In this document: positions 36,414 through 46,122 of the stretch, piece after piece
Numbering within the stretch: the stretch's first letter is position 1
How the letters are laid out: every line of letters begins with the position of its first letter
Source: Paenibacillus sp. FSL H7-0331
GTDB lineage: Bacteria; Bacillota; Bacilli; Paenibacillales; NBRC-103111
Reading direction: 5' to 3'
Assembly (NCBI RefSeq): GCF_001956045.1
Contig: NZ_MRTH01000023.1
Coordinates: 1-64,000 of the forward strand
DNA: 64,000 bases
Translations under genes and position numbers: made by a program
The notes under the pieces: generated by a model
Database searches by the model: none
What the model saw: only the letters and a program-made list of their open reading frames with translations
What the model was told of the DNA's origin: nothing

Positions 36414-37943
36414 ATGAAAGCACTGAATACTAAAAAAAGAAGTGTAGTTGCCATTACTTCAATCGTGACAATGTCGTTGTTAGTCGGCTGTTCGAGCAAT
36501 ACCAATAATGCCGCTCCCCCAAGTAATTCAGCACAAGGTCCAGAACCGCTGCCCATCAAAATATCGTTGAATTTTGACGGAAAGGATATCCCGCAGCCTG
36601 GGAATGAAGCACAGAAGGCGATAGAGAAATATACGAATTCGAAGCTTTCGATTAACTTGATATCGAGCAACGATTTCTGCAGCAAGCTTCCCGTTATGAT
36701 TGCCTCGGGTGACATGCCGCAAATTCTCGCCAGCTGTGGAGCGCCCAATCAATCGTACCTGATCAGTGCAGCGCAGAATGGGGCTTTCTGGGATATCGGT
36801 CCTTATATTAAAGATTACAAGAATCTGTCATTAATGCCGCCGGCTGTGTATGACAATGTGAAGATTGATGGCAAGCTGTATGGGATTCCGCGGTATCGCC
36901 CGTTCGCCAGATACGCTTATACGTACCGGAAAGACTGGTTAACGAATGTTGGTCTTCAGCAGCCCAAAACCGTTGATGATTTATACAACATGTTTAAAGC
37001 GTTTACAAACAATGACCCCGACAAAAATGGGGTTAACGATACTTACGGTATGACGATGATGATTAAGAATGATTCCTTAAGACCTGATTTCGGTGTAACG
37101 TTCGGTGCGCCCAATGCGTGGGGTCTGAAGGACGGTAAATTTACCAAATCCGAGGAAACCCCGGAGTATTTCGAAGCCATCAAATTTACGAAAAAATTGT
37201 ATGACGAGAAATTGATCAATCAGGATTTTGCTTCGATCGATGTTCCTAAATTTGAAGCCAATCTGGAAAATGCCAAAAGCGGTGTTATTAATGAGGCTAC
37301 CAACAAAATACTGACTTTTGAAACTCGTGTTAAAAGCCATAATCCGAATGCCGTTATGGATGCTTTCAGTATTGTGGAAGGCCCTAAAGGCAAGTTGATT
37401 AATGGCGAACGCGGCTCCAACGGTATTCTGATGTTCCCCAAATCGAGTGTCAAAACAGAAGCCGATTTAAAGCAGTTGCTTGGTTTTATTGACAAGTTGT
37501 CCGATAAACCGATGGCTGATTTACTGGAATGGGGTATTCAAGGCAAGCACTATGATCTGAAGGATGGAAAAGCGGTCAGAACGAATCAGGATGCCTTCGA
37601 CAACGAAGTAGGTTTCCCGTATAAATTTCCTTTTGAAACGATTCCTGTTACCAAAATCAGAACTGAGGGCGTACTGGACCCTATGACCAAGCTGCAGATC
37701 CAGCTCGAGGAAGATAACGATAAATATGCGGTGCTTGATCCAACGATTGTGCTGATCTCGCCGACGTGGGCAACCAAAGGCCAGGAGCTGCAGCAAATTT
37801 TGCTGGATGCCAAGGTGAAATACATCATGGGCAAGATTGATGAAAATGGCTGGAAGGCCGCAATAGATAAATTCAAAGGCGCAGGCGGAGATCAAACAGC
37901 CAAGGAATACGCAGAAGCTTACGCTAAGACACAAAAGAAATAA
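36414..37943 (+). CDS. Sugar-binding lipoprotein, LplA type (cluster B)
   Basis: 509-residue solute-binding lipoprotein; the lipobox is LLVGC with lipidated C26. The body parallels the cluster A receptor, with FRxRPFARYAYTYRKDWLTNVGL-like and DPDKNGVNDTYG and GILMFPKSSVKTEADLKQLLGF motifs. The permeases it should serve are 6 kb downstream at 44167 and 45097, with four genes between. It is the first gene behind the cre site and a hairpin (37965-38004) follows. Xylo-oligosaccharide or aldouronate binding is inferred from the enzymes around it. Confidence 0.92.
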   Translation: MKALNTKKRSVVAITSIVTMSLLVGCSSNTNNAAPPSNSAQGPEPLPIKISLNFDGKDIPQPGNEAQKAIEKYTNSKLSINLISSNDFCSKLPVMIASGDMPQILASCGAPNQSYLISAAQNGAFWDIGPYIKDYKNLSLMPPAVYDNVKIDGKLYGIPRYRPFARYAYTYRKDWLTNVGLQQPKTVDDLYNMFKAFTNNDPDKNGVNDTYGMTMMIKNDSLRPDFGVTFGAPNAWGLKDGKFTKSEETPEYFEAIKFTKKLYDEKLINQDFASIDVPKFEANLENAKSGVINEATNKILTFETRVKSHNPNAVMDAFSIVEGPKGKLINGERGSNGILMFPKSSVKTEADLKQLLGFIDKLSDKPMADLLEWGIQGKHYDLKDGKAVRTNQDAFDNEVGFPYKFPFETIPVTKIRTEGVLDPMTKLQIQLEEDNDKYAVLDPTIVLISPTWATKGQELQQILLDAKVKYIMGKIDENGWKAAIDKFKGAGGDQTAKEYAEAYAKTQKK

Positions 37944-37964
37944 TAGAGAACTGCCATTAAGGCA

Positions 37965-38004
37965 GAAACAGAGAAACTTCCACAACAGGAGGTTTTTCTG
38001 TTTC
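37965..38004 (+). terminator. Hairpin between receptor and GH52 gene
   Basis: A 17-base stem pairs 37965-37981 with 37988-38004 around a six-base loop, with two G-T pairs. Only an internal T-stretch is present, so it may lower but not stop transcription of the enzyme genes that follow. Confidence 0.6.
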
Positions 38005-38070
38005 AGCCGACATCCTGCGATTTGTTAAATAAGATAGGAATACGCTTGTATTTTAACTTGGGAGGACATC

Positions 38071-40215
38071 ATGACGGATCGAATATTTTTTAACGCACAT
38101 CATTCGCCTATCGGTGCATTTGCCAGCTTTACACTGGGATTCCGCGGCGCTAAGGGCGGGTTGGGACTTGAGCTCGGCAAGCCAGCCGATCAAAGTGTAT
38201 TCATTGGATTGCAGTCTGATGACGGCAGCTTGTATGAGGCTCTGCCCTTCTTTGCGGAGGCGGTGGATGCTGTGGATGAAAGTGCAAGATACGATGTGGA
38301 AAAAGCGGAAGAGACCGTCCCTGCGAACAAGCAGCGTCTAGTTTCTTACCCTGCTCAAAGCATTGTTCGCGATTATAAACTAGGCACGGATACATGGAAA
38401 GCGGGAGAGCTTACGTTTCGAATTTATTCACCGGTACGCAGCGTTCCTGATCCAGAGACTGCAGAGGCTGATCTATTGAAGGAAGCAATCGTTCCCGCTG
38501 TTTTTGCCGAGCTGACTATAGATAATACGAAAGGCACCCGTACAAGGCGGGCTTTCTTCGGCTATCAGGGCAATGATCCTTATAGTGCGATGAGAAGGTT
38601 GGACGATACGAGCGAAGGTCGATTTAAAGGTGTCGGGCAGGGGCTTAACACAGCTATTGTTTCCCTCGACCCGGATACTTCTTCCGCTCAGGGCTTTACG
38701 ATGGAGAAAATTTTGAGCAATTCCCTGAATGAAAACCGTGCGTTCGGCCTTGGCGGATGCGGCGCCCTGATTACGGACGTTGCGGCCGGTGAGAAGAAAA
38801 CCGTGCGGTATGCGATCTGCTTTTATCGCGGAGGCATTGTTACGGCCGGGATGGATACGTCCTACCTGTACACACGCTTTTTCAAAAATATCGAAGCAGT
38901 CTCGGCCTACGCACTTGAGCATTATGACGCACTGGTCGCTTCATGCGAGAAATCGAATGAAATGGTCAATACAGCCCGTTTATCCGATGACCAAAAGTTT
39001 ATGCTTGCTCATGCCATCCGCAGTTATTACGGCAACACACAGCTGCTGGACTATGAAGGGGAGCCCTTCTGGGTGGTCAACGAAGGCGAGTATCGGATGA
39101 TGAACACCTTCGATTTGACAGCAGATCAGCTGTTCTATGAGCTGAAGATGAACCCATGGACCGTCCGTAACGAGCTGGACATGTTTGTGTGGAGGTACAG
39201 CTATGAAGATCAAGTAAGCTTTCCCGATGATTCTGTCGAATACCCCGGAGGTATCAGCTTTACCCATGATATGGGTGTAGCCAATGTGTTCTCCCGTCCA
39301 CAGTATTCATCCTACGAAATATCCGGTATTAAAGATTGCTTCTCCTACATGACGCATGAGCAGCTGGTCAACTGGATTTGCTGTGCCGTCGTTTATATGG
39401 AGCAGACGGGGGACAGCGATTTTCTGAACCGTCATCTGGCCACGCTCAAGCTATGCTTCAATAGCATGCTGAACCGGGATCATCCGATTCCCGAGCAGCG
39501 CAATGGGATTATGGGACTCGACAGCAGCCGAACGATGGGTGGAGCGGAAATATCGACCTATGACAGCCTGGACATTTCTCTGGGTCAAGCGCGCAACAAC
39601 ATTTATATGGCAGGCAAATGCTGGGCCGCTTATGTTGCACTTGAGAAGCTATTCCGCAGCACAGGCGAGGAACAGCTATCCATCGAAGCGGGCAAACAAG
39701 CTGAGCGATGCGCAGCAACACTTGCCTCCAAGATGACGGATCAAGGATATATTCCCGCAGTTATTAATGAGAATAATGATTCGAAAATTATTCCGGCGAT
39801 AGAGGGTCTGATTTTCCCTTATTTTGCAGGCTGCGAGGAAGCTTTAGATGCGAATGGCAGGTTCGGTCCTTACATTCAGGCTTTGAAGCAGCACTTGGCT
39901 GCCATTCTGGTCCCGGACATCTGCCTGTTTCCTGATGGAGGCTGGAAGCTGTCTTCAACCAGCAGCAATTCATGGTTGAGTAAAATTTATTTATGCCAGT
40001 TTATTGCCCGTAAGCTGCTGGGCTTCCCGCAGGATGAGAAGGCCGATGAGGCTCACGTTGCCTGGCTGAAGCATCCGGAGCATTCGTACTGGAGTTGGAG
40101 CGATCAAATTCTTGCCGGGGTTATTATCGGCAGCAAATATTATCCTCGAGGCGTAACTGCCATATTGTGGTTGCTGGAGGAGCGTAATGAGCGGAGGCAC
40201 TCCCTTTCTCAGTAG
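38071..40215 (+). CDS. GH52 beta-xylosidase
   Basis: 714-residue cytoplasmic beta-xylosidase of glycoside hydrolase family 52, which removes xylose from xylo-oligosaccharide ends with retention. The whole length aligns by eye with the Geobacillus enzyme: FFNAHHSPIGAFASFTLGF at the start, TRTRRAFFGYQGNDPYSAMRR, WVVNEGEYRMMNTFDLT and GLDSSRTMGGAEISTYDSLD. By that alignment the nucleophile is E338 (in VVNEGEY) and the acid/base D498 (in TYDSLD). No signal peptide is present, so substrate must be imported first. ATG follows GGGAGG. Confidence 0.95.
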   Translation: MTDRIFFNAHHSPIGAFASFTLGFRGAKGGLGLELGKPADQSVFIGLQSDDGSLYEALPFFAEAVDAVDESARYDVEKAEETVPANKQRLVSYPAQSIVRDYKLGTDTWKAGELTFRIYSPVRSVPDPETAEADLLKEAIVPAVFAELTIDNTKGTRTRRAFFGYQGNDPYSAMRRLDDTSEGRFKGVGQGLNTAIVSLDPDTSSAQGFTMEKILSNSLNENRAFGLGGCGALITDVAAGEKKTVRYAICFYRGGIVTAGMDTSYLYTRFFKNIEAVSAYALEHYDALVASCEKSNEMVNTARLSDDQKFMLAHAIRSYYGNTQLLDYEGEPFWVVNEGEYRMMNTFDLTADQLFYELKMNPWTVRNELDMFVWRYSYEDQVSFPDDSVEYPGGISFTHDMGVANVFSRPQYSSYEISGIKDCFSYMTHEQLVNWICCAVVYMEQTGDSDFLNRHLATLKLCFNSMLNRDHPIPEQRNGIMGLDSSRTMGGAEISTYDSLDISLGQARNNIYMAGKCWAAYVALEKLFRSTGEEQLSIEAGKQAERCAATLASKMTDQGYIPAVINENNDSKIIPAIEGLIFPYFAGCEEALDANGRFGPYIQALKQHLAAILVPDICLFPDGGWKLSSTSSNSWLSKIYLCQFIARKLLGFPQDEKADEAHVAWLKHPEHSYWSWSDQILAGVIIGSKYYPRGVTAILWLLEERNERRHSLSQ

Positions 40216-40280
40216 TAGCGGCGCATCTTTTTGAATAGTGTTCTATGAGGATGATCAGTTAAAAACAGGAGGTTATTATC

Positions 40281-41438
40281 ATGATTAGAGTCGCGATAGT
40301 AGGTACAGGCGGTATTTCGGCAGCTCATTTGGCAGCATACCTTTCTTTTCCGGAGCGGTGCCAAATCGTCGCTTTATGCGATATTTACCCGGAAAAAGCA
40401 GCAATACTTAAGGAACAACACAAACTGAGTTGTGACATCGTCAGTGATTCCGCCGACATTGCTTCACGGGATGATATTGATCTCGTTTCCATTTGTACGC
40501 CGCCTTATACACATGCCGATTTATCCGTTCAATTCTTGAATGCCGGTAAGCATGTGTTGGTGGAGAAGCCGATGTCCTCCTCGTTAGCTGAATGTGACCG
40601 GATGATTGCAGCGGCAGAGAAAGCGAAAAAGATCCTGTCCGTAGTCGGTCAAAACCGCTTCCGCGATCCGATCATGAAATTAAAGCAGGTGCTGGATTCA
40701 GGAAAAATGGGCAAGGTGGTACACGCTCAGGTGGAATCGTACTGGTGGCGTGGACATGTTTATTACGATCTCTGGTGGAGAGGCACGTGGGAGAAGGAAG
40801 GCGGGGGCTGCACGCTCAATCATGCAGTGCATCACATTGACATGCTTCAATGGATGATGGGGATGCCGACCAAGGTTCAAGCGATCATGAGCAACACTTC
40901 ACATGACAATGCGGAAGTGGAGGATTTATCGATCGCCGTCTTATCTTATCCGAGCGGTGCGTTGGCGCAAATCACAAGCTCGGTTGTTCATCATGGTGAA
41001 GAACAGCAGCTCATTTTTCAAGGAGAAAAAGCGAGAATCTCGGCACCATGGAAAGTATACGCCTCCGTTCCCAAAGAAAATGGATTCCCCATCAAAAATG
41101 TCGAATTGGAAAATGAAATTGAACAGCTGTACAACGAGCTCCCTTCGGTACCTTACAGTGGACATCAAGGACAAATTGATAATGTGCTGTCAGCTATAGA
41201 AAACGATACGTTGACCGTATTGGTCGATGGCTATGAAGGAAAGAAGACGCTGGAGCTGATTACCGCGATTTATATGGCAGCCAGCACAGGGCGGCAGGTC
41301 GAATTGCCGTTACAGCCGGACAGCCTGTTCTATACAAGGGAAGGCATTATGGCCAACGCTACCCATTTCTACGAAAAAACAAATTCGGTAACCGGATTTG
41401 CCAAAAACGATATTACGTTAGGCGGGAAATATGAATAG
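40281..41438 (+). CDS. Gfo/Idh/MocA-family oxidoreductase (cluster B)
   Basis: 385-residue NAD(P)-dependent oxidoreductase with the start VAIVGTGGISAAH, the EKP motif VLVEKPMSSS, and RGTWEKEGGGCTLNHAVHHID in the catalytic domain. It is a close paralogue of the enzyme at 22349 over the whole length. The following GH43 gene starts 17 bases after its stop. The substrate is unknown; a xylose- or glucuronate-linked sugar is inferred from the context. Confidence 0.92.
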   Translation: MIRVAIVGTGGISAAHLAAYLSFPERCQIVALCDIYPEKAAILKEQHKLSCDIVSDSADIASRDDIDLVSICTPPYTHADLSVQFLNAGKHVLVEKPMSSSLAECDRMIAAAEKAKKILSVVGQNRFRDPIMKLKQVLDSGKMGKVVHAQVESYWWRGHVYYDLWWRGTWEKEGGGCTLNHAVHHIDMLQWMMGMPTKVQAIMSNTSHDNAEVEDLSIAVLSYPSGALAQITSSVVHHGEEQQLIFQGEKARISAPWKVYASVPKENGFPIKNVELENEIEQLYNELPSVPYSGHQGQIDNVLSAIENDTLTVLVDGYEGKKTLELITAIYMAASTGRQVELPLQPDSLFYTREGIMANATHFYEKTNSVTGFAKNDITLGGKYE

Positions 41439-41454
41439 AGGAGGTTTACCTGCC

Positions 41455-43035
41455 ATGCAGACGATTACGAATCCGATTCTGACTGGATTTAACCCGGATC
41501 CATCAATTCTTCGGGTTGGAGAAGATTATTATATTGCAACATCAACATTTGAATGGTTTCCCGGGGTTCAGATTCATCATTCCAAGGATTTGGTGCATTG
41601 GCGCCTCTTAACCCGGCCCTTGAATCGCATTTCGCAGCTGAACATGGAGGGTGAACTGAACTCCGGAGGCGTATGGGCTCCCTGCTTAACTTATGATGAC
41701 GGTCTATTTTATTTAATATATACCGATGTGAAGAGCCGAAAAGGGGCATTTAAGGATACCCATAATTATATGGTTACAGCCCCTGATATGATGGGTCCCT
41801 GGTCGGAGCCTATTTTTCTGAACAGCAGTGGATTCGATCCTTCGCTGTTTCACGATGATGATGGGCGGAAGTGGCTGGTCAATATGCTGTGGGACCATCG
41901 CAAAGGAAACAATAAATTCGCGGGCACAGCGCTGCAGGAATATTCGGTAGAGGAACGCAGGCTGATCGGTCCGGTCATTAATATTTTTAAAGGGACGGAG
42001 CTAAAGCTCACCGAAGGGCCGCATTTGTACAAAAGAAACGGGTTTTATTATTTAATGACCGCTGAAGGCGGTACGCAATATAACCATGCGGTGACGATGG
42101 CGAGAGCCAAGTCCATTGAAGGCCCCTACGAGGTGGACCCTACCAATCCCATCCTCACATCTGCCGGTAAACCCGAGCTGGCGCTGCAAAAAGCGGGACA
42201 TGGCTCATTGGTGGAAACACATACCGGAGAATGGTATTTAGCCCATCTATGTGCCAGACCGGTTAAGGACAAATACTGCAATTTGGGTAGAGAGACGGCT
42301 TTACAGCGCTGCTATTGGACAGAGGATCACTGGCTTAGGGTCGAAGAGGGCAATTGGCCCAAATCCAGCGTTAAGGCGCCGAGGATCGAACCGTTTGTTT
42401 TTGAAGCGGAACCGGTAGTGGATCACTTTGATGATGCGAGTCTCGGCGTCGTATGGAATACGCTGCGGATTGCGCCGGGGCCGGATTGGCTTTCTTTGAC
42501 AGAACGACCTGGGTTTCTGCGACTGAAGGGTATGGAATCGATGAGCTCGCTTCACAGGCAAAGTCTTGTAGCCCGCAGGCAGCAGGCGTTTCATTGCGAA
42601 GTTGAAACCGTTGTGGAATTTGAGCCTGACAACTTTCAGCAGCTGGCGGGGTTGATTGTTTACTACGATACGGAGGATTACATGTATTTGCGTATCACAC
42701 ACCATGAGGTACATGGCAAATGCATCGGGATTATTCAATCGGTGGGTGGCGTGTATGATGAGCTGTTGGATACGGACATCCCACTGCAGGACATCACCCG
42801 CTGTAAGCTAAAAGCCATTATCGACCGTGAAGCGCTGCAGTTTTATTACGCAGCCGAAGGTGGTGAATGGGCGGCCATCGGTCCGGTTGTCGATATTTGT
42901 CATTTGTCAGATGATTATCCTGATTATATTCGTTTTACCGGCACCTTTATCGGAATGTGCGTTCAGGATTTAAGCGGCACTCGAAAACATGCTGACTTCG
43001 ATTCATTTTCTTATATTGAAAAGGCGGTGGAATAG
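41455..43035 (+). CDS. GH43 beta-xylosidase
   Basis: 526-residue inverting beta-xylosidase, similar in size to XynB of Bacillus. The five-bladed propeller (about 1-310) has the three catalytic carboxylates: D15 in GFNPDPSIL, D128 in SGFDPSLFHDDDG and E187 in LTEGPHLY. A C-terminal concanavalin-like beta-sandwich (about 325-526) closes the active site, as in the family. ATG at 41455 was chosen because GGAGG lies ten bases upstream. It ends directly at the next start. It has no signal peptide and therefore acts inside the cell. Confidence 0.95.
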   Translation: MQTITNPILTGFNPDPSILRVGEDYYIATSTFEWFPGVQIHHSKDLVHWRLLTRPLNRISQLNMEGELNSGGVWAPCLTYDDGLFYLIYTDVKSRKGAFKDTHNYMVTAPDMMGPWSEPIFLNSSGFDPSLFHDDDGRKWLVNMLWDHRKGNNKFAGTALQEYSVEERRLIGPVINIFKGTELKLTEGPHLYKRNGFYYLMTAEGGTQYNHAVTMARAKSIEGPYEVDPTNPILTSAGKPELALQKAGHGSLVETHTGEWYLAHLCARPVKDKYCNLGRETALQRCYWTEDHWLRVEEGNWPKSSVKAPRIEPFVFEAEPVVDHFDDASLGVVWNTLRIAPGPDWLSLTERPGFLRLKGMESMSSLHRQSLVARRQQAFHCEVETVVEFEPDNFQQLAGLIVYYDTEDYMYLRITHHEVHGKCIGIIQSVGGVYDELLDTDIPLQDITRCKLKAIIDREALQFYYAAEGGEWAAIGPVVDICHLSDDYPDYIRFTGTFIGMCVQDLSGTRKHADFDSFSYIEKAVE

Positions 43036-44124
43036 ATGGCAAAACCAGCAACATTCAGCATCATCGGCGGCAGTGGGTTTCGCGCACAATATTTTCTGAG
43101 AATAGCACAAGCGCTGCCGGAGCAGTTTCGCATTAGTGGCATGGTGGTCCGTGACGAATCCAAGGGTCGGGCCATGGAGGACCAATGGCATGTAGCGACC
43201 TATCGGAGTCTGGAGCAGCTGTTGGCAAATGAACAGCCAGATTTTGTCGTATTATCCGTTAGCTCGTCGGCTGCTTTTGATTATATGGTGCAGCTGTCAG
43301 AACGGGGAATTCCTGTTCTTGCGGAAACACCTCCGGCTCCTAATCTCGAAGGTTTATTACAGGTGTATGATAAGCTTATCCGCCAAGGAGCGCGGATTCA
43401 AGTAGCCGAGCAGTACCAGTTTCACCCTATACAAGAAGCGCGGTCAACTATTATTCAGTCAGGACAATTAGGCAGCGTTAATCAGGTGACCGTATCGATT
43501 TCTCAATTTTATCATGCTGTCAGCTTAATTCGAAAAATGCTTGGGGTCCAGTATGAGCAAGTCAAAATTAAGGCCATGCGATTCGAATCCAATTGGGTTG
43601 CCGGGCCTAACCGCAGCGGTCCTCCGACAGAAGATAAATTAGTCAAATCGGAGAGGGATTTGGCTTGGCTCGATTTTGGCGGCAAGCTCGGTATTTATGA
43701 CTTCACCAAGGATCAGCATCGTTCATGGACACGCTCCAATCATATGAGTATAAGGGGAGAGCGCGGGGAAATATTCGATAACCGGATCAGCATACAGGAC
43801 CCATCCTGCACTCAGATTCAATCAGAATTAAAGCGCATCAACAAAGGCGAATATGAGAACGCGGAGGGCTACTTCCTGAAAGGAATTATGGCGGGAGAAC
43901 GTTGGGTATACGAAAATCCTTTTATGCCGGCAAGGCTGTATGACGATGAGATCGCCATTGCTGCCTGCCTGAGCAAAATGGCTGCTTACGCCACAGGCGG
44001 TCCCGGGTTCTATGGTTTGCCGGAGGCATCCCAGGACCACTATATCGGGATGCTGATTGAGCAGGCGATCGTGTCCGGTGAAACCGTAGTATCGGTTCGT
44101 CAACCATGGGCTGAGAGTAACTAA
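43036..44124 (+). CDS. Gfo/Idh/MocA-like protein with altered EKP motif
   Basis: 362 residues with the Rossmann start FSIIGGSGFRAQYF. The usual EKP motif reads ETP (VLAETPPAPN), so the lysine thought to act in catalysis is missing. It is shorter and only distantly like the other two Gfo/Idh/MocA proteins here. Either a different chemistry or a non-enzymatic role follows. The ATG directly abuts the GH43 stop, with AAGGCGGTGG as ribosome site. Confidence 0.85.
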   Translation: MAKPATFSIIGGSGFRAQYFLRIAQALPEQFRISGMVVRDESKGRAMEDQWHVATYRSLEQLLANEQPDFVVLSVSSSAAFDYMVQLSERGIPVLAETPPAPNLEGLLQVYDKLIRQGARIQVAEQYQFHPIQEARSTIIQSGQLGSVNQVTVSISQFYHAVSLIRKMLGVQYEQVKIKAMRFESNWVAGPNRSGPPTEDKLVKSERDLAWLDFGGKLGIYDFTKDQHRSWTRSNHMSIRGERGEIFDNRISIQDPSCTQIQSELKRINKGEYENAEGYFLKGIMAGERWVYENPFMPARLYDDEIAIAACLSKMAAYATGGPGFYGLPEASQDHYIGMLIEQAIVSGETVVSVRQPWAESN

Positions 44125-44166
44125 AGGACAGCTGCAGAATTCAAGTAGGATGAGGTGAAGAACACA

Positions 44167-45078
44167 ATGCAGGTACAACTGGCCATGAGAGAAATGTGGA
44201 AATACCGCTGGTTATATTTGTTTATGGTTCCGGGCATTATTTATTTCTTTTTATTCAAATATGTCCCCTTATGGGGCGTGATCATGGCATTCAAAAATTA
44301 CCAGCCTTTCGCCGGATTGATGCAAAGCGAATGGGTCGGGTTGGCGCATTTCAGACGATTTTTCGGGATGCCGGAATTTTGGATGCTTTTCCGAAACACC
44401 ATCGTTATCGGGCTGTACAGCCTATTAATCTTTTTCCCGATAACGATTGTCCTGGCTTTGCTGCTGAATGAGGTCCGCAGAGAGATGTTCAAACGGTTCG
44501 TGCAAACCCTTGTTTACATTCCACATTTCCTGTCGTGGGTCGTTATTGCTGGTATTTCTTACGTGCTTCTGACTACAGAGGGCGGTATCATCAACCAAAT
44601 ATTAATAGCGCTAGGGTACAAGCCTGCTGAATTTTTAACGAGCGAGTATTGGTTCCGGCCTTTGATTGTGATGCAGATGATTTGGAAAGACGCTGGCTGG
44701 GGCACCATCATATTCCTGGCAGCCCTGGCGGGAGTGAACCTGCAATTGTATGAGGCGGCCCGTATGGATGGTGCTAATCGGTTTCAGCAGCTTTGGCACG
44801 TGACGCTGCCTGCGATTCGGAGCGTTATTGTGATTCTCTTCATCCTGAGACTCGGAAGCTTTCTTGATCTGGGATTTGAGCAGATCTTCCTGATGGTCAA
44901 TTCCGTTAACCGTGATGTCGGCGAAGTGTTTGATACTTATGTGTACCGCGTCGGTTTACAGCAAGGCCAATTTAGTTATAGCGCGGCGGTCGGGCTGTTC
45001 AAGTCGGTGGTGGGACTCGTCCTGGTGCTCATGGCAAACAAGATTGCCAAATGGTTTGGCGAAGAGGGAATATATTAA
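44167..45078 (+). CDS. Sugar ABC importer permease, LplB type (cluster B)
   Basis: 303-residue permease with six membrane segments, start RWLYLFMVPGIIYFFLFKYVPLWGV and the EAA loop LYEAARMDGANRFQQLWHVTLPAI. Similar to the cluster A permease along its length. ATG at 44167 has AGGTGA eight bases upstream; a GTG at 44155 is possible. It starts 42 bases after the preceding Gfo-like gene and pairs with the permease at 45097 and probably with the receptor at 36414. Confidence 0.92.
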   Translation: MQVQLAMREMWKYRWLYLFMVPGIIYFFLFKYVPLWGVIMAFKNYQPFAGLMQSEWVGLAHFRRFFGMPEFWMLFRNTIVIGLYSLLIFFPITIVLALLLNEVRREMFKRFVQTLVYIPHFLSWVVIAGISYVLLTTEGGIINQILIALGYKPAEFLTSEYWFRPLIVMQMIWKDAGWGTIIFLAALAGVNLQLYEAARMDGANRFQQLWHVTLPAIRSVIVILFILRLGSFLDLGFEQIFLMVNSVNRDVGEVFDTYVYRVGLQQGQFSYSAAVGLFKSVVGLVLVLMANKIAKWFGEEGIY

Positions 45079-45096
45079 GCAAAGGTGGAGAGCACC

Positions 45097-45945
45097 ATGC
45101 ATCACAATCAGACTTTTGGTGAAAAAATATTCGAAATGTGCAACTACGTCCTGCTTGGTTTGATCGGCTTGCTTACTTTTTTACCATTCGTATACGTCAT
45201 TATCACTTCTTTCTCTGCAGATACCTCAGGCTGGCCGAGTGATTATAATCTGGACGCGTACCGCTACATCTTCTCAACGAAAACGTTTGTCAGAAGCTTG
45301 GGCGTTTCGATTTACATTACTTTGCTGGGAACGGCTTTAAGCTTGCTTACGACCGCATTGATGGCTTATTCCTTATCTTATAAGCAGCTTCCCGGTCGAA
45401 GCAAAATCATGCTGCTCGTGTTATTCACGATGCTCTTTCAAGGCGGGCTTATCCCTACTTATTTCGTGGTCAAAGAGCTGAACATGATTGATTCGCTGTG
45501 GGCGCTTATGATTCCCGGTTTGGTCAGTGCTTTTTATCTGATCATTTTGCGCGACTTCTTTTCCAGCGTGCCGACCGAGCTGATCGAATCCGCCAAGATG
45601 GACGGGGCCCATGAGATTGTCGTGTTAATAAGAATTGTTTTACCTCTTTCGCTCCCGTCGCTCGCTGCTTTTGGTTTATTTTATGCCGTTGGCATATGGA
45701 ATCAATATTTCAACGCGATCATGTTCATCAACACTCCGGATAAGTGGCCGGTTCAGGTACTGCTCAGACAGATCGTCGTGCTGGCGTCCGGCGGCTTGGG
45801 TGATGGCGGCGAATCGGTGGCCTTCTATGGCGAATCCGTCAAAATGGCGGTTATCGTCGTATCCACGATTCCTATTATGATCGTATATCCATTCCTGCAG
45901 AAGCATTTTGCCAAGGGAGCCTTAATGGGTTCAGTCAAAGGTTAA
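45097..45945 (+). CDS. Sugar ABC importer permease, LplC type (cluster B)
   Basis: 282-residue partner permease, with LIGLLTFLPFVYVIITSF near the start, FTMLFQGGLIPTYFVV, the EAA loop LIESAKMDGAHEIVVLIRIVLPLSLP and the family C terminus VYPFLQKHFAKGALMGSVKG. ATG at 45097 is preceded by AAAGGTGGAG. Together with 44167 it forms the channel; the ATPase is presumably a shared MsmX-like protein encoded elsewhere. Confidence 0.92.
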   Translation: MHHNQTFGEKIFEMCNYVLLGLIGLLTFLPFVYVIITSFSADTSGWPSDYNLDAYRYIFSTKTFVRSLGVSIYITLLGTALSLLTTALMAYSLSYKQLPGRSKIMLLVLFTMLFQGGLIPTYFVVKELNMIDSLWALMIPGLVSAFYLIILRDFFSSVPTELIESAKMDGAHEIVVLIRIVLPLSLPSLAAFGLFYAVGIWNQYFNAIMFINTPDKWPVQVLLRQIVVLASGGLGDGGESVAFYGESVKMAVIVVSTIPIMIVYPFLQKHFAKGALMGSVKG

Positions 45946-46122
45946 ACAAAAACGGCAAATCGGAGGACGCTGACAATTTTTCTATGTCGCTGACAGGTCT
46001 TCGTATATAATAGTGATAAATAGTGAGCAGAAAACCGCAATGTGTGCAGCATCTGTCAGATAGCGTTTTTTGTCCTCGTCTATCATACAGCATGAGCTCG
46101 AATGAGCCTGGGAGGTTTTTTA

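Noticed and set aside
37965..38004. Hairpin with GGAGG as a riboswitch or translational switch
   Set aside because: The GH52 gene has its own ribosome site further down, and no aptamer-like conserved structure is visible.
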